Source of the DNA: Sporocytophaga myxococcoides
Lineage (GTDB): Bacteria > Bacteroidota > Bacteroidia > Cytophagales > Cytophagaceae
Length of the DNA: 64,000 nucleotides
Assembly (NCBI RefSeq): GCF_000775915.1
Contig: NZ_BBLT01000003.1
Location: 1 to 64,000 of the forward strand
Reading direction: 5' to 3'
Shown here: in pieces, positions 16,481 to 26,187 of the stretch
Layout: every line of letters begins with the position of its first letter
Numbering within the stretch: the first letter of the stretch is position 1
Made by a program: the position numbers and the translations under genes
The notes under the pieces: model-generated
Told to the model about the DNA's origin: nothing
The model's database searches: none
The model's input: the letters and a program-made list of their open reading frames with translations, nothing else

Positions 16481-19303
16481 ATGGGAAAAGTAGTTACGGC
16501 GGAAAAAACAGATGTTTTAGATCAGCTTGATCCCAAAAAATACATCATTATTAAAAATGCCCGAGTAAATAATCTGAAAAATCTTTCTGTAGCAATTCCC
16601 AGAAATAAACTGGTGGTTATAACAGGTTTATCAGGATCCGGGAAATCTTCTTTAGCATTTGACACACTATTTGCCGAGGGACAGAGAATGTATGTGGAAA
16701 GCTTAAATGCATATGCCAGACAATTTCTGGTAAGAATGGAAAAACCTGAAGTAGATTATATAAAGGGAATTTCTCCTGCTATTGCAATTGAGCAGAAAAT
16801 CAACAGTAAAAATCCCCGTTCTACTGTTGGAACAACAACCGAAATTTATGATTATTTAAAACTTCTTTTTGCCAGGATAGGAAAGACTTTTTCTCCCGTG
16901 TCAGGAAATGAAGTTAAAAAACACTCTGTAGAAGATGTTTTAAATTATATCAACAGCTTACCAGAAAGAGAAAAAATACAAATTCTCGCCCCGCAAAAAT
17001 TCCCTGATAAAAAGAAAAAAGAAGACGTTCTCAATCTGCTTTTACAAAAGGGATTCTCCAGAATTCTGATAGATGAAACGGTACTTGCAATTGAAGAGTT
17101 AATGGAAGATGCCACCTCCATTAAAAAGGTGAAAGATTTTCATCTGTTAATAGATCGGGCAATGGTAAATAAAAATGATGAAGACTTAAACTTCAGACTT
17201 GCCGATTCCATACAAACCGGATTCATTGAAGGGGAAGGATATTGTATTGTAGAGGTGCCAGGAAAAAAAAGAGAAACGTTTTCCGATAAATTTGAACTCG
17301 ACGGAATTTCTTTTGAAGAACCGTCTGTCAACCTTTTCAGCTTTAACAATCCATTTGGTGCCTGTAAAAGATGTGAGGGCTTCGGCCATGTTCTTGGCAT
17401 TGATGAGGATCTCGTATTTCCTGATAAATCTTTATCTGTTTATGAGGGAGTAATAGCCCCTTGGAGAAGCGAAAAGATGCAAAAATGGGCTGAACCACTT
17501 TTAAAAAATGGCATAAAATTCGACTTCCCCATTCACAGATCCTATTCGGATCTGGACGAAAAAGAAAAATCCTTACTATGGGAAGGCAATAAATATTTTA
17601 ATGGGCTAAATGACTTTTTCAATTACCTCGAAAGCAAAACTCACAAAATTCAATATAGAGTAATGTTGTCCAGGTACAGGGGAAGAACTACATGTCCGGA
17701 TTGCAGAGGAACACGATTAAGAAAAGATGCATCCTATGTAAAAATAGATGGAAAATCAATCGTGGACCAGGTACTCATGCCAATAAGCAAGTGTATTGAG
17801 TTCTTTAATCAGATAAAACTAAACTCTCACGAAAAGCAGGTTGGAGGTAGAATTTTAAAAGAAATCTCCAGCAGGTTAAATTACCTGGACAGAGTTGGAC
17901 TTGGCTATCTTACTTTAAATCGAGTCTCTTCTACACTGTCAGGAGGGGAGTATCAAAGAATAAGGCTCGCTACATCTCTTGGCAGTGCGCTTGTTGGGTC
18001 TATGTATATATTGGATGAACCAAGTATCGGTTTGCATCCGAGAGATACAAGAAAACTCGTTTCTGTACTTGAAGATTTAAGAAATATAGGAAATACAGTC
18101 ATAGTTGTAGAGCATGAAGAGGAGGTTATGAGGGCTGCAGATCAGATTATTGATATAGGTCCGGATGCGGGGGCTCACGGAGGACAATTAATCTTTCAAG
18201 GTAGCATAGAAGAAATGAAGGATGAAAATGTCTCTCATACATCAAGGTATTTGCATGGAACTGAAGGCATTTCCGTTCCAAAGAGAAGACGTGCCTGGCA
18301 TGATTTTGTAGAAGTAAAAGGAGCAAGAGAAAATAACCTGAATAATCTTACAGTTAAATTTCCACTGAATACACTTTGTATGATTACAGGAGTGAGTGGT
18401 TCTGGAAAATCCACACTTGTTAAAAAAATACTTTATCCCGCTCTTAAGAAGCTTCATGGAAACATGGGTGAATTTACTGGCCGTTACGATGGGATTGGAG
18501 GAATATTAGGAAAGGTTTCACAAGTGGAGTTTGTTGATCAAAACCCTATTGGCAAAAGCTCTCGCTCAAATCCCGTGACTTATGTAAAAGCCTACGATGC
18601 CATAAGAAATCTTTATAGCGAACAACCTTTGGCAAAAGCCCGAGCCTATAAACCAGGGAATTTCTCATTTAACATTGAAGGGGGAAGATGCGAGATCTGT
18701 CAGGGAGAGGGAGTTGTAACCGTTGAGATGCAGTTTATGGCCGACATTCATCTTAAATGTGAAGGCTGTAACGGCAAAAGATTCAAACAGGAAATTCTGG
18801 AGGTTATTTATAAAGATAAAAACATCACAGATGTGCTTGATATGACCATAGATGAAAGTCTTAAATTCTTTGGAGACAAGCCTAAAATTCTTGAAAAACT
18901 TAAACCTCTCGCTGATGTGGGACTTGGATACATTAAACTTGGTCAGTCATCCAACTCTTTAAGCGGAGGAGAAGCACAAAGGGTTAAACTGGCTAGCTTT
19001 TTAGGAAAAGGGTCTTCAGAAGCAAAAGAACATATACTCTTTATTTTTGACGAACCTACAACAGGACTTCATTTTCATGATATCAAAAAACTATTGACCG
19101 CACTTAATGCCCTAGTTGAACAAGGAAATTCAGTTATCGTCATAGAGCATAATATGGATATGATTAAATGCGCAGACTGGATCATTGATATGGGACCAGA
19201 AGGAGGAGACGGAGGAGGAAATGTTACCTTCGAAGGAGTACCCGAAGATCTGGTTAAGCTGAAAAATAATTACACAGCTTCATTTCTTAAAGATAAGCTC
19301 TAA
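16481..19303 (+). CDS. uvrA: Excinuclease ABC subunit A
   Basis: 940 residues. Two ABC ATPase modules are visible: Walker [11 protein letters not shown] (near 50) and [10 protein letters not shown] (near 635), each with an LSGGE signature and an ILDEPS/IFDEPT Walker B. Zinc modules appear as [16 protein letters not shown] and CEICQGEG with CEGCNGKR. UvrA recognises bulky lesions and loads UvrB in nucleotide excision repair. Length is normal. The DUF434 gene starts at the base after its stop, so both are in one transcript. Confidence 0.98.
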   Translation: MGKVVTAEKTDVLDQLDPKKYIIIKNARVNNLKNLSVAIPRNKLVVITGLSGSGKSSLAFDTLFAEGQRMYVESLNAYARQFLVRMEKPEVDYIKGISPAIAIEQKINSKNPRSTVGTTTEIYDYLKLLFARIGKTFSPVSGNEVKKHSVEDVLNYINSLPEREKIQILAPQKFPDKKKKEDVLNLLLQKGFSRILIDETVLAIEELMEDATSIKKVKDFHLLIDRAMVNKNDEDLNFRLADSIQTGFIEGEGYCIVEVPGKKRETFSDKFELDGISFEEPSVNLFSFNNPFGACKRCEGFGHVLGIDEDLVFPDKSLSVYEGVIAPWRSEKMQKWAEPLLKNGIKFDFPIHRSYSDLDEKEKSLLWEGNKYFNGLNDFFNYLESKTHKIQYRVMLSRYRGRTTCPDCRGTRLRKDASYVKIDGKSIVDQVLMPISKCIEFFNQIKLNSHEKQVGGRILKEISSRLNYLDRVGLGYLTLNRVSSTLSGGEYQRIRLATSLGSALVGSMYILDEPSIGLHPRDTRKLVSVLEDLRNIGNTVIVVEHEEEVMRAADQIIDIGPDAGAHGGQLIFQGSIEEMKDENVSHTSRYLHGTEGISVPKRRRAWHDFVEVKGARENNLNNLTVKFPLNTLCMITGVSGSGKSTLVKKILYPALKKLHGNMGEFTGRYDGIGGILGKVSQVEFVDQNPIGKSSRSNPVTYVKAYDAIRNLYSEQPLAKARAYKPGNFSFNIEGGRCEICQGEGVVTVEMQFMADIHLKCEGCNGKRFKQEILEVIYKDKNITDVLDMTIDESLKFFGDKPKILEKLKPLADVGLGYIKLGQSSNSLSGGEAQRVKLASFLGKGSSEAKEHILFIFDEPTTGLHFHDIKKLLTALNALVEQGNSVIVIEHNMDMIKCADWIIDMGPEGGDGGGNVTFEGVPEDLVKLKNNYTASFLKDKL

Positions 19304-20044
19304 ATGCCGGATAAAAGAAAGCATAGAGGAGCCCATCCAAATGATGAGAGCAATTTTAATGAAACAAAATTGCCAGATTTAAGGAATGCAGTGGAAGATC
19401 TTTCATGGTTGCTTTCAAAAAAATATAATGAAGCTTCTTCTCTTAAACTGGTAGGAGACAGGTACCGTCTTAATTTCCGTCAACAAATGGCAGTGCGTCG
19501 GAGTTGTTGCTCCCTTGATTCTCTGAAACATCGGTTGTCAATGCAAAAAAGTGCAGCATCTCTTAAAAATGCTGACTTATTTATTGACGGATTTAACACG
19601 TTAATAACCATTGAGTCCTTTTATTCTGGAGCATGTCTTTTTATTGGGATGGATGGATGTATAAGGGACCTTGCTTCCATACATGGTAGTTATAAAAAAG
19701 TAATGGAAACACCCGAAGCTTTGTCCCAGATAAGCTCTTTCCTATGGAATTTCAAACCAAAGTCTGTAACCTGGTATTTTGACGCACCTGTTTCCAATAG
19801 TGGCAGGATTAAGACACTTCTCAAAGAAATTTCCCCAAAATCAAATGCAGAACTTGTTCCTGATGCAGACAAACAACTACTTATCTCAAAAGGAATTATT
19901 GTGACTACTGATGGCCCTTTGCTTGACAAAATGACTGCATGGTTCAATCTAAACTCTGACCTTATACACTCATTACCAAATACATTAAGGACAAAACTTT
20001 TAAATTTGAATCCATTTGAAATTTCATCCTTAACAATCCTTTAA
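19304..20044 (+). CDS. DUF434/DUF5616 protein
   Basis: 246 residues beginning one base after uvrA ends. The N-terminal DUF434 block has RGAHPNDE, DLSWLLSKKYNE and KLVGDRYRLNFRQQMAVRR; the C-terminal half (about 90-240), starting LFIDGFNTLITIE, looks like the PIN-like DUF5616 domain with conserved acidic residues (VTWYFDAPVSNSGR, TDGPLLDK). A PIN-like fold would suggest a nuclease, but no activity is established for the family. Tight coupling to uvrA hints at nucleic-acid metabolism; that is inference. Confidence 0.8.
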   Translation: MPDKRKHRGAHPNDESNFNETKLPDLRNAVEDLSWLLSKKYNEASSLKLVGDRYRLNFRQQMAVRRSCCSLDSLKHRLSMQKSAASLKNADLFIDGFNTLITIESFYSGACLFIGMDGCIRDLASIHGSYKKVMETPEALSQISSFLWNFKPKSVTWYFDAPVSNSGRIKTLLKEISPKSNAELVPDADKQLLISKGIIVTTDGPLLDKMTAWFNLNSDLIHSLPNTLRTKLLNLNPFEISSLTIL

Positions 20045-20077
20045 CTTTCCATGTTGATATAGAGGAGAGTAAAAGCA

Positions 20078-20380
20078 ATGGAGAGAATGACAAAAGTAAT
20101 GATCAGACATAATGAAGAAGAAAGAAAATTCTTCACCACAGTAGAAGGGGTTGAATGTAATTTGAAATACATTAAATGGAATGACCTTGTCTGGGATTTT
20201 ATAAGTTCTTTTATTCCTCAGACCTTAAAACAGGCCAATGAGCTTCGTTCAACCATTGTTGAATATGCACTCAATTTTGTCAAAACTAAAAATGCACGGA
20301 TCAAGGCATCATGTACTTGTGTTCAGGATTATCTTGTAGAACATCCGGAATACAGAAGCTTGATTTACTATCCTTATTAA
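20078..20380 (+). CDS. YjdJ-like small GNAT-fold protein, degenerate
   Basis: 100 residues (96 if the second Met is used). The C-terminal half, with IVEYALNFVKTKNARIKASC and YLVEHPEYRSLI, matches the end of the YjdJ-type N-acetyltransferases, where a helix, a KIxxxC strand and a HPEY segment follow the acetyl-CoA loop. The loop itself, normally R/QxxGxG/A, is replaced by LKQANELR, so acetyl-CoA binding is doubtful. It follows uvrA-DUF434 after 33 bases and precedes a strong terminator. Real but probably non-catalytic, or a relative with another role. Confidence 0.6.
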   Translation: MERMTKVMIRHNEEERKFFTTVEGVECNLKYIKWNDLVWDFISSFIPQTLKQANELRSTIVEYALNFVKTKNARIKASCTCVQDYLVEHPEYRSLIYYPY

Positions 20381-20404
20381 AAAATAAACAGTCTAAAAAA
20401 CAAA

Positions 20405-20441
20405 AGCCGGACAGTGATTTAATTCATTGTCCGGCCTTTTT
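20405..20441. terminator. Bidirectional terminator
   Basis: GCCGGACA and TGTCCGGC pair (extended to about 11 bp with one wobble) around an AT-rich loop. T-runs follow on both strands. It serves the convergent uvrA-side transcript and the anti-sigma gene. Confidence 0.85.
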
Positions 20442-20459
20442 AAATGAATTTTATACTTT

Positions 20460-21320
20460 CTATTCTAAAGTAATAGTAGCATAAATATTTTCAAATGAAG
20501 GATCTGTAATTTCTCCTTTAGATTCAATCGTTAGCGAAAAGGCCTCAGCAGTTGAAGTCCCTTTCATTTTTTGCAAATATTTTATATTTGGAGTAACAGT
20601 ACCAGAGTTTTCAGGAATTCCTTCATTTATTGACCAAAGCTGATAGGTCTTATCCTCTCCCAATGCATTGATATTTGCGCCGTCCACAAAAACTTCCCCA
20701 TTTGATTTATTCCAATAAAGTGGAACTCTCAAAGTACCATCAGGGCTAATCATTTCAACTTTTGTAAAATTAGAATCCTTTAGCACTTCAACACTTAAAA
20801 GCGCAGATTCCAATTCGCTTTTAACACTAACTATCTCCTGCAAAAGGGTTTCTTTTTCTTTTAATGAAGACTCTTTAACCAGGGAATTATCCGAATTCAG
20901 ATTTACCAGGTCATTATTTGCATTTTGCATTCTGTAGGCAAAAAAAACCGCAGCAATTAATGACATGACAGAAGTAACAATAAATATTGGAAGTAAAATT
21001 TTTGAGGTTTTCCTTTTTTCCTCTAATATTTCAAACTTCTCTACTTTCTCATTAACTGCTTTTCTGGAGCTTTCTTCTGCTTGACGTTCTTCATTCTGCC
21101 TTGCCAAATCCTCAAGCACTTGTCTCTTGTAACCCAATGGAGGTGTTTTCTCAAAACACATTACATATTTTCTCAATGCATTTTGAAGTATTCTTATTTC
21201 CTCATTAACATCCGGATTTCCTGCACTTGCTATTTCAATTTCACGAGCCTCTGCTTCTGATAGCTCTCCCAGAACATAAAGCTCCAGTTTACCGGAATTA
21301 ATTAATTCTTGTGAAGTCAT
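20460..21320 (-). CDS. RskA-type anti-sigma factor
   Basis: 286 residues. The N-terminal cytoplasmic part (1-105) begins with a putative anti-sigma helix bundle (LELYVLGELSEAEAREIE), followed by one membrane helix at about 107-128 and a short coiled coil. A periplasmic C-terminal domain (about 185-286) with LRVPLYWNKSNGEVFVDG and YQLWSINEG is the anti-sigma-K (RskA) C-terminal type. It would hold the sigma factor encoded 2 bases upstream at the membrane until a signal triggers proteolysis. Confidence 0.88.
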   Translation of the reverse strand: MTSQELINSGKLELYVLGELSEAEAREIEIASAGNPDVNEEIRILQNALRKYVMCFEKTPPLGYKRQVLEDLARQNEERQAEESSRKAVNEKVEKFEILEEKRKTSKILLPIFIVTSVMSLIAAVFFAYRMQNANNDLVNLNSDNSLVKESSLKEKETLLQEIVSVKSELESALLSVEVLKDSNFTKVEMISPDGTLRVPLYWNKSNGEVFVDGANINALGEDKTYQLWSINEGIPENSGTVTPNIKYLQKMKGTSTAEAFSLTIESKGEITDPSFENIYATITLE

Positions 21321-21322
21321 TT

Positions 21323-21874
21323 TCAGGAGTGTAAAGCTTTTAACATGTGCAAAGCTGCCTTAGCCTTATTTCTTACTGCATTTGCCGGTTGATTAAACTT
21401 ATCAGCAATTTGTTCAATAGTCAGACCCTGGAAATAAATCAGGTCCAGATAATGCTTTTGTTCAGGATTAAGGTTGTTAAGAAAATCTCTTGAAACTGCA
21501 GGTTCTGTATTACCAAGAATTCCCTCTTGTGACTTTAACTGCACTAAATCTGATAAATTATCCTGCTTAAATCCCCTTTTGCTAACCAAATCTAAAGCAG
21601 TACTTCTGGCAATTCTCAAAAGCCAGTCAAAAAACTTTTCTGTTTTATGATTGAATTCTGATATTCTTTTTAAAATTTCAGAAAATACTTCTTTAAATAC
21701 CCTTTCAGCTGTTTTTTCAGAATTCGCTATCCGTAAAACGATTCCAAATACAGCAGGAGAATAATGATCATAAAGGTATTCCAATGCTTTCTGGTCTTTG
21801 CTTTTTAACAGACCAACAAGCGTTTCCTCAGGGATGTGATCTTGCTGAATTTTTTCTTTAGCAGTATTTGCCAT
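21323..21874 (-). CDS. ECF sigma factor paired with RskA-type anti-sigma
   Basis: 183 residues with sigma region 2 (YLYDHYSPAVFGIVLRI, FFDWLLRIARSTALD) and region 4 (LNPEQKHYLDLIYFQGLTIE, then IADKFNQPANAVRNKAKAAL). This is the SigK-like arrangement: the anti-sigma gene follows after 2 bases. Upstream are 118 bases and then the GldN-like gene on the same strand. The signal sensed is unknown. Confidence 0.9.
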   Translation of the reverse strand: MANTAKEKIQQDHIPEETLVGLLKSKDQKALEYLYDHYSPAVFGIVLRIANSEKTAERVFKEVFSEILKRISEFNHKTEKFFDWLLRIARSTALDLVSKRGFKQDNLSDLVQLKSQEGILGNTEPAVSRDFLNNLNPEQKHYLDLIYFQGLTIEQIADKFNQPANAVRNKAKAALHMLKALHS

Positions 21875-21992
21875 GGTTTAAAATTACGAAACCTTTTCTT
21901 CGTTCGATGGCTTTTTCACGAAAAATATTTGTGACCACATAATTATTCTTGTACCAATTTATCCTGATATTACTATTTATCCCACATTCTAA

Positions 21993-22688
21993 TCATGGAT
22001 TGAAAAATTTATATAGGTAATCATTAAGTAGGTTTTCCTGGTGTCTTGCAGCAATGAACGCTTTTGAAGCGCTCGGATAGAGCTGATCAAAATAATTGCC
22101 ATTCCCGATTTTTACAATGTAAGATTTATAGGAATGGGTCAGAAACAAATCATGAAAAGGAACCTTAACACCTGAAAAATTCAAGCTATATGCTCTTTCA
22201 TCCTGATTAAAGACCTTAATACAATCAGTGTATTTGAAATAGGCAAGTGGCTCAGTTATACCTCTGTAATTTTCTGATTGAGGAATTATCAAACCAATAT
22301 ATTTTTGCTCAAAAGAAAATTCCGATCTGTGCTTATCAAAGATAATATCTTCCCCCAATTCTATTTCCTTTAAAGAACAAGTAAAAATAAAACCGACAGT
22401 ATCTTCATTCGACATAATGACTTTAGTTAATATTTCATCTCTAGATACCTCTTCCTTGCAAGACCTGTCCTTATATGCTAAAAGATTACCCTTTTCAACA
22501 GCTTCTAGCAAAATTTCCGACAAAACCGCATTTTCCCCAAATAAGTCAATATTTCTAGGGTCTTTTAAAGAAAGTGATCTCACCAGATGCTTTCTGAAAA
22601 GAACATCCTGTTCTCTGACATTCAGGTTTTGTCCAAATGCCAAATGTGATATTTCAAGAAATAACAAAATTAAAACTATGCCTTTCAT
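21993..22688 (-). CDS. GldN/PorN-like secreted protein
   Basis: 231 residues with a signal peptide (cleavage after LAFGQ, residue 20). Landmarks of the GldN family recur in order: LLEAVEKGNLLAYKD, LKEIELGEDIIFDKHRSE, YIGLIIPQ, EPLAYFKYTDCIKVF and IGNGNYFDQLY. GldN is a periplasmic T9SS core component that forms rings with GldK. Canonical GldN is longer and encoded with gldKLM; this gene is solitary, beside an ECF sigma pair. It may be a divergent paralogue. The resemblance was recognised by eye and needs a profile search. Confidence 0.6.
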   Translation of the reverse strand: MKGIVLILLFLEISHLAFGQNLNVREQDVLFRKHLVRSLSLKDPRNIDLFGENAVLSEILLEAVEKGNLLAYKDRSCKEEVSRDEILTKVIMSNEDTVGFIFTCSLKEIELGEDIIFDKHRSEFSFEQKYIGLIIPQSENYRGITEPLAYFKYTDCIKVFNQDERAYSLNFSGVKVPFHDLFLTHSYKSYIVKIGNGNYFDQLYPSASKAFIAARHQENLLNDYLYKFFNP

Positions 22689-22831
22689 AAAAGATTATTT
22701 TATGAAAGAACGAATACCAGGAAGGAAATATTTAATTCCTCATAAAAGCGCTTTCAGCAGTAGACAGGACATCAGTTGTCAAAAAAACAAAAAGACCCCT
22801 GCATAGTTACATTCTTTATAACCAAAGCCCA

Positions 22832-23554
22832 ATGAAAGCACCTCTTAAAAACAGATATACTGGTCTATTAGTCGTTGTTGCCATTTGCTTTTTTACAATC
22901 ACGGATAATGTTGCGACAGCCCAAAAAATACATGATCCATGGAAAATAACTATATACTACTCCCCTGAATATACTTCAAGATTTTTAAGTGTTACAAGTG
23001 ACCAGTCAAACACTAAAGAAATGAGGAAAAAAGAAACTGGTACTTACGGTTATTCGGTGGGACTAAATTTTGAAAAACACCTCAATGATAGATTTGCCTT
23101 TGGTCTTGGAGGAAGGTACAGTAGAAAAGGTTATAAAAAACCATTAAATGCTGCTTTAAATGGAAATGATCAGACCAAAGGATCCTTTAAGGCAGAATTA
23201 TTGGAATTTCCCGTATTTGTAGATTATAGTTACATTAAAAAAGAGAAATTTGCTCTATTTCTCAGAGTTGGCCCATCTTTTAATTACTTGATAGAGGCTA
23301 AGGAAAAAACTGAATATTATTCATCAGGAGTTTTGACGAAAACAACGGAATTTACCCGAGATGATTCAAATCTGAATAATTTTATTATGGGAGGAAATAT
23401 AGGCACAGGGGTGCAGGCATTTATTTCTGATAAAATTGGTTTTATGCTTATGCCACAGTTCACTTACTTTTTTACACCTTTGCGGAAAAATACTCCTGAA
23501 AAAGAAAGACTCTATTCAATTGGCATAAATGGAGGTATTATACTTGCCTTTTAA
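22832..23554 (+). CDS. Outer-membrane beta-barrel protein
   Basis: 240 residues with a long signal peptide (through VATAQ, about residue 31) and alternating strands: YGYSVGLNFEKHLNDRFAFG, FPVFVDYSYIKK and the C-terminal SIGINGGIILAF with terminal Phe. This is the small porin/OMP_b-brl type common in Bacteroidota. It is divergent from the GldN-like gene (143 bases apart), so the two may share regulation. The specific role is unknown. Gene-free bases 23555-23825 follow; no convincing signal was found there. Confidence 0.7.
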   Translation: MKAPLKNRYTGLLVVVAICFFTITDNVATAQKIHDPWKITIYYSPEYTSRFLSVTSDQSNTKEMRKKETGTYGYSVGLNFEKHLNDRFAFGLGGRYSRKGYKKPLNAALNGNDQTKGSFKAELLEFPVFVDYSYIKKEKFALFLRVGPSFNYLIEAKEKTEYYSSGVLTKTTEFTRDDSNLNNFIMGGNIGTGVQAFISDKIGFMLMPQFTYFFTPLRKNTPEKERLYSIGINGGIILAF

Positions 23555-23825
23555 TGAAATCAACTTTTAAGAAAATTTTTTAAAACTCTAAACCTTGTGT
23601 ATACCTGACAAGTATATACATAGCCTTGAACAAAATTTCCAAAAAATTTAATTATTTGTCTATAAAATTATAATTTAGTAATATAGTTTGAAAAAAGTTC
23701 GTTTGAGGAGAAATTTCCCTTAACAAAAAAATTATTATATAATTCAACTAATTAATTGTATTTTATATTGGAAGTACATAAATTAGCGAATTATTTGGAA
23801 GTGTATACAATTTAAGAAACAGGTT

Positions 23826-25016
23826 ATGAATAAAATTTTCACCACTTTAAAGGGGCTTTCTCTTATAGCGGCAGGAGCAGTGATCATTGCTGCCTGTTCA
23901 AAGGGAAATCCTACCAGCACCAATCCGGGCAAAGAAAGCACGGTTACCGGTCTGGCCTACAATGAAGAAAACGGTTTTGAGGTTAAAGATTTCCAAGGTC
24001 AGCCAGAGGGGCCAAACCTTGTGTATATCGAAGGCGGTAGAACTGTTTTAGGTTCTTTCGAAGAAGATATTCTTAAATCGGGAGACAACGTAGAAAGAAC
24101 AGTTACAGTAGCATCTTTCTACATGGATGAAACTGAAATTGCAAACATTCACTGGTTAGAGTATTTATTTTATATCCAGAGAGACTCTTCTCAGGAGTTC
24201 TATGAATCAGCTCTTCCTGATACAAACGTTTGGGCAAGTGAGCTTGCCTATAATGACCCATATGTAGAGCATTATTTAAGATACCCAGGTTTCCGTTATT
24301 TCCCATTAGTAGGAGTTAACTGGATTCAGGCAGTTGATTACTGTTCTTGGAGAACAAGAGTTGTAAACAATGAGCTTGCGAAAGATGCAGGAGTTGAAGT
24401 ACCCGAAGGCGGAGGAAGAATTCCTCTTGAGTCTGGAGTAGTGTTACCAAACTATAGACTTCCTTCTGAAGCAGAGTGGGAATACGCAGCTCAAGCTCTT
24501 ATCGGAAATCAGTGGCTGGATGAAAACCAAACACATAAGAGACTTTATCCTTGGGATGGACATGCACTTAGAAATCCTTATGGAAAACAAATGGGTATGT
24601 TCCTTGCCAACTTTAAAAGAGGAAGAGGTGACTATGCCGGTATTGCTGGTAAATTAAATGATGGTGCAATGATCACCACTTACATTTATGAATATCCTCC
24701 GAATGACTTTGGTCTTTACAACATGGCAGGTAACGTAAACGAATGGGTTTATGACGTTTATCGTCCTCTTACTTTCCAGGATTTCGACGATCTAAATCCA
24801 CTAAGAAGAAATGGCTTCCTTGATGAAGAAAAAGGATATGATAAAGCAGGATTCCAGTCTCTAATAGATGACCATGTAAGAGTTTACAAAGGCGGAAGCT
24901 GGAAAGATGTTGCTTATTGGATGTCTCCTGGAACAAGAAGATATCTTGCTGAAGATTCTTGTACAGCAACTATTGGATTCCGTTGTGCAATGATCCAAGC
25001 TGGAACAAACTATTAA
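23826..25016 (+). CDS. gldJ: Gliding motility lipoprotein GldJ
   Basis: 396 residues. The signal peptide ends in the lipobox AAC at residue 24. The domain from about 60 to 390 is a formylglycine-generating-enzyme (SUMF1) fold, with VYIEGGRTVLGSF, MDETEIANIHWLEYLFY, RLPSEAEWEYAAQ, NMAGNVNEWVYDVY and GGSWKD. GldJ and GldK are the SUMF1-fold lipoproteins of gliding/T9SS; the TGLAYNEENGF segment after the lipobox favours GldJ. Sequence divergence from enzymatic SUMF1 suggests a structural role. It stands alone and ends at a strong terminator. Confidence 0.88.
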   Translation: MNKIFTTLKGLSLIAAGAVIIAACSKGNPTSTNPGKESTVTGLAYNEENGFEVKDFQGQPEGPNLVYIEGGRTVLGSFEEDILKSGDNVERTVTVASFYMDETEIANIHWLEYLFYIQRDSSQEFYESALPDTNVWASELAYNDPYVEHYLRYPGFRYFPLVGVNWIQAVDYCSWRTRVVNNELAKDAGVEVPEGGGRIPLESGVVLPNYRLPSEAEWEYAAQALIGNQWLDENQTHKRLYPWDGHALRNPYGKQMGMFLANFKRGRGDYAGIAGKLNDGAMITTYIYEYPPNDFGLYNMAGNVNEWVYDVYRPLTFQDFDDLNPLRRNGFLDEEKGYDKAGFQSLIDDHVRVYKGGSWKDVAYWMSPGTRRYLAEDSCTATIGFRCAMIQAGTNY

Positions 25017-25040
25017 TAGAAAATTAGTTAGATCATAAAA

Positions 25041-25075
25041 AAAGCCTTTGGGTAATACCCAAAGGCTTTTTTTAT
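25041..25075. terminator. Bidirectional terminator between gldJ and comF
   Basis: A perfect 13-bp stem (AAAGCCTTTGGGT with its complement) around a 3-base AAT loop, with T-runs on both strands. The comF stop (25072-25074) lies in the distal T-run. Confidence 0.92.
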
Positions 25076-25758
25076 GTAGCGATGGCCAAAGATGCAATGC
25101 TGACCTTTCTGGCCCCGGCATTTAGTAAAGCAACAAGACAAGCTTCCATAGTTGATCCGGTCGTTATAACATCGTCAATAAGCAAAATATGTTTACCTGA
25201 AATTTCAGAATCATCCTTAACTTGAAATATTCCATCAACGTTTTTCCATCGCAAAATCCTGTTGATTTTTGTTTGGGTAGAATTTGAAACAACCCTTGCG
25301 ACAACTTCTTTACAATCAACACTGAGAGTTTTCCCCAGTCCTTCGCCAATTACAAAGCTCTGATTATAGCCCCTGAATTTTAATCTTTTCAAATGTAAAG
25401 GAACCGGCACAATCAGGTCAGGTTTAAAAGAGGGAAATCTTTTAAGAATTTCCATACCAAACATTTCTCCCAAATACCTTCCTGCTGCTTTATTTCCCCC
25501 ATATTTTATATCAAATAAAATATTCTGAACAATGCTTTTTTTCTGAAATCTAAGGTAAACAAAAGCATGGTCAATCATCACTTTGCCATAAAATCGCTTC
25601 TCCAAATCACTGTTTGTCAAAAGTCCTATATCCGCTTTGGGCAAGTTTACCAGACAAGAAGTGCAAAGAAACTTTTCGTTGACCAATAAACCAATATTGC
25701 ACCCAGCACATAGCTCAGGGTACACCAATTCAAAAAATGAATAAAATAAGTTCTTCAT
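25072..25758 (-). CDS. comF: ComF-family phosphoribosyltransferase-like protein
   Basis: 228 residues. The N-terminal zinc site has Cys17, Cys20, Cys32 and Cys35; the type I PRTase domain follows, with VPVPLHLKRLKFRGYNQS (about 115-132) and the PRPP loop LLIDDVITTGSTM (about 190). ComF proteins act in uptake of single-stranded DNA during natural transformation (with ComFA/PriA) although other roles exist. It is convergent with gldJ. No other competence gene is visible in the window. Confidence 0.88.
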   Translation of the reverse strand: MKNLFYSFFELVYPELCAGCNIGLLVNEKFLCTSCLVNLPKADIGLLTNSDLEKRFYGKVMIDHAFVYLRFQKKSIVQNILFDIKYGGNKAAGRYLGEMFGMEILKRFPSFKPDLIVPVPLHLKRLKFRGYNQSFVIGEGLGKTLSVDCKEVVARVVSNSTQTKINRILRWKNVDGIFQVKDDSEISGKHILLIDDVITTGSTMEACLVALLNAGARKVSIASLAIAT

Positions 25759-25836
25759 AGCTGGTTAAAATTGAATCAAAATAAAGTAAAACTAATTATC
25801 ATTTCATAACTTGAACCATTATTATAATAAATATAA

Positions 25837-26175
25837 ATGTCAGCCGATAAAGATTTTGACCCCGAATGGATTGCACTGCTTGACAGTTTAAAAGCAGTAA
25901 TTGGAAAAAGGCCAAACCTGGATGCTATTCTGTTTCTGATTGGAGTACAAGAACTTGGAAAAGGAAAAAGAAATTATTCCAAAGAAGAAAAGCAGGATCT
26001 GATGCACATTGGTATATGTAAATTATTAAGTTTATCAGGATATTATGAGCTCGAAGGACAAGATCAGGATGGATGGCCCCACTGGAAACTCGTTAAAACT
26101 TTGCCCCAATTTGATTTAAGAGAACAAGAAAAACTGCTCAAAATGCATATAAAGGAATATTTCAAAACACTTTAA
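25837..26175 (+). CDS. Conserved hypothetical protein
   Basis: 112 residues, not assigned to a function. It is predicted helical, starting DFDPEWIALLDSLKAVIGKRP, with a NLDAILFLIGVQELGKG segment and a C-terminal WPHWKLVKTLP. There is no signal peptide or obvious catalytic motif. It is 12 bases before xth and probably cotranscribed. The sequence has the look of a small conserved Bacteroidota protein, but no name can be justified. Confidence 0.65.
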   Translation: MSADKDFDPEWIALLDSLKAVIGKRPNLDAILFLIGVQELGKGKRNYSKEEKQDLMHIGICKLLSLSGYYELEGQDQDGWPHWKLVKTLPQFDLREQEKLLKMHIKEYFKTL

Positions 26176-26187
26176 TTCTCTTTCTGC

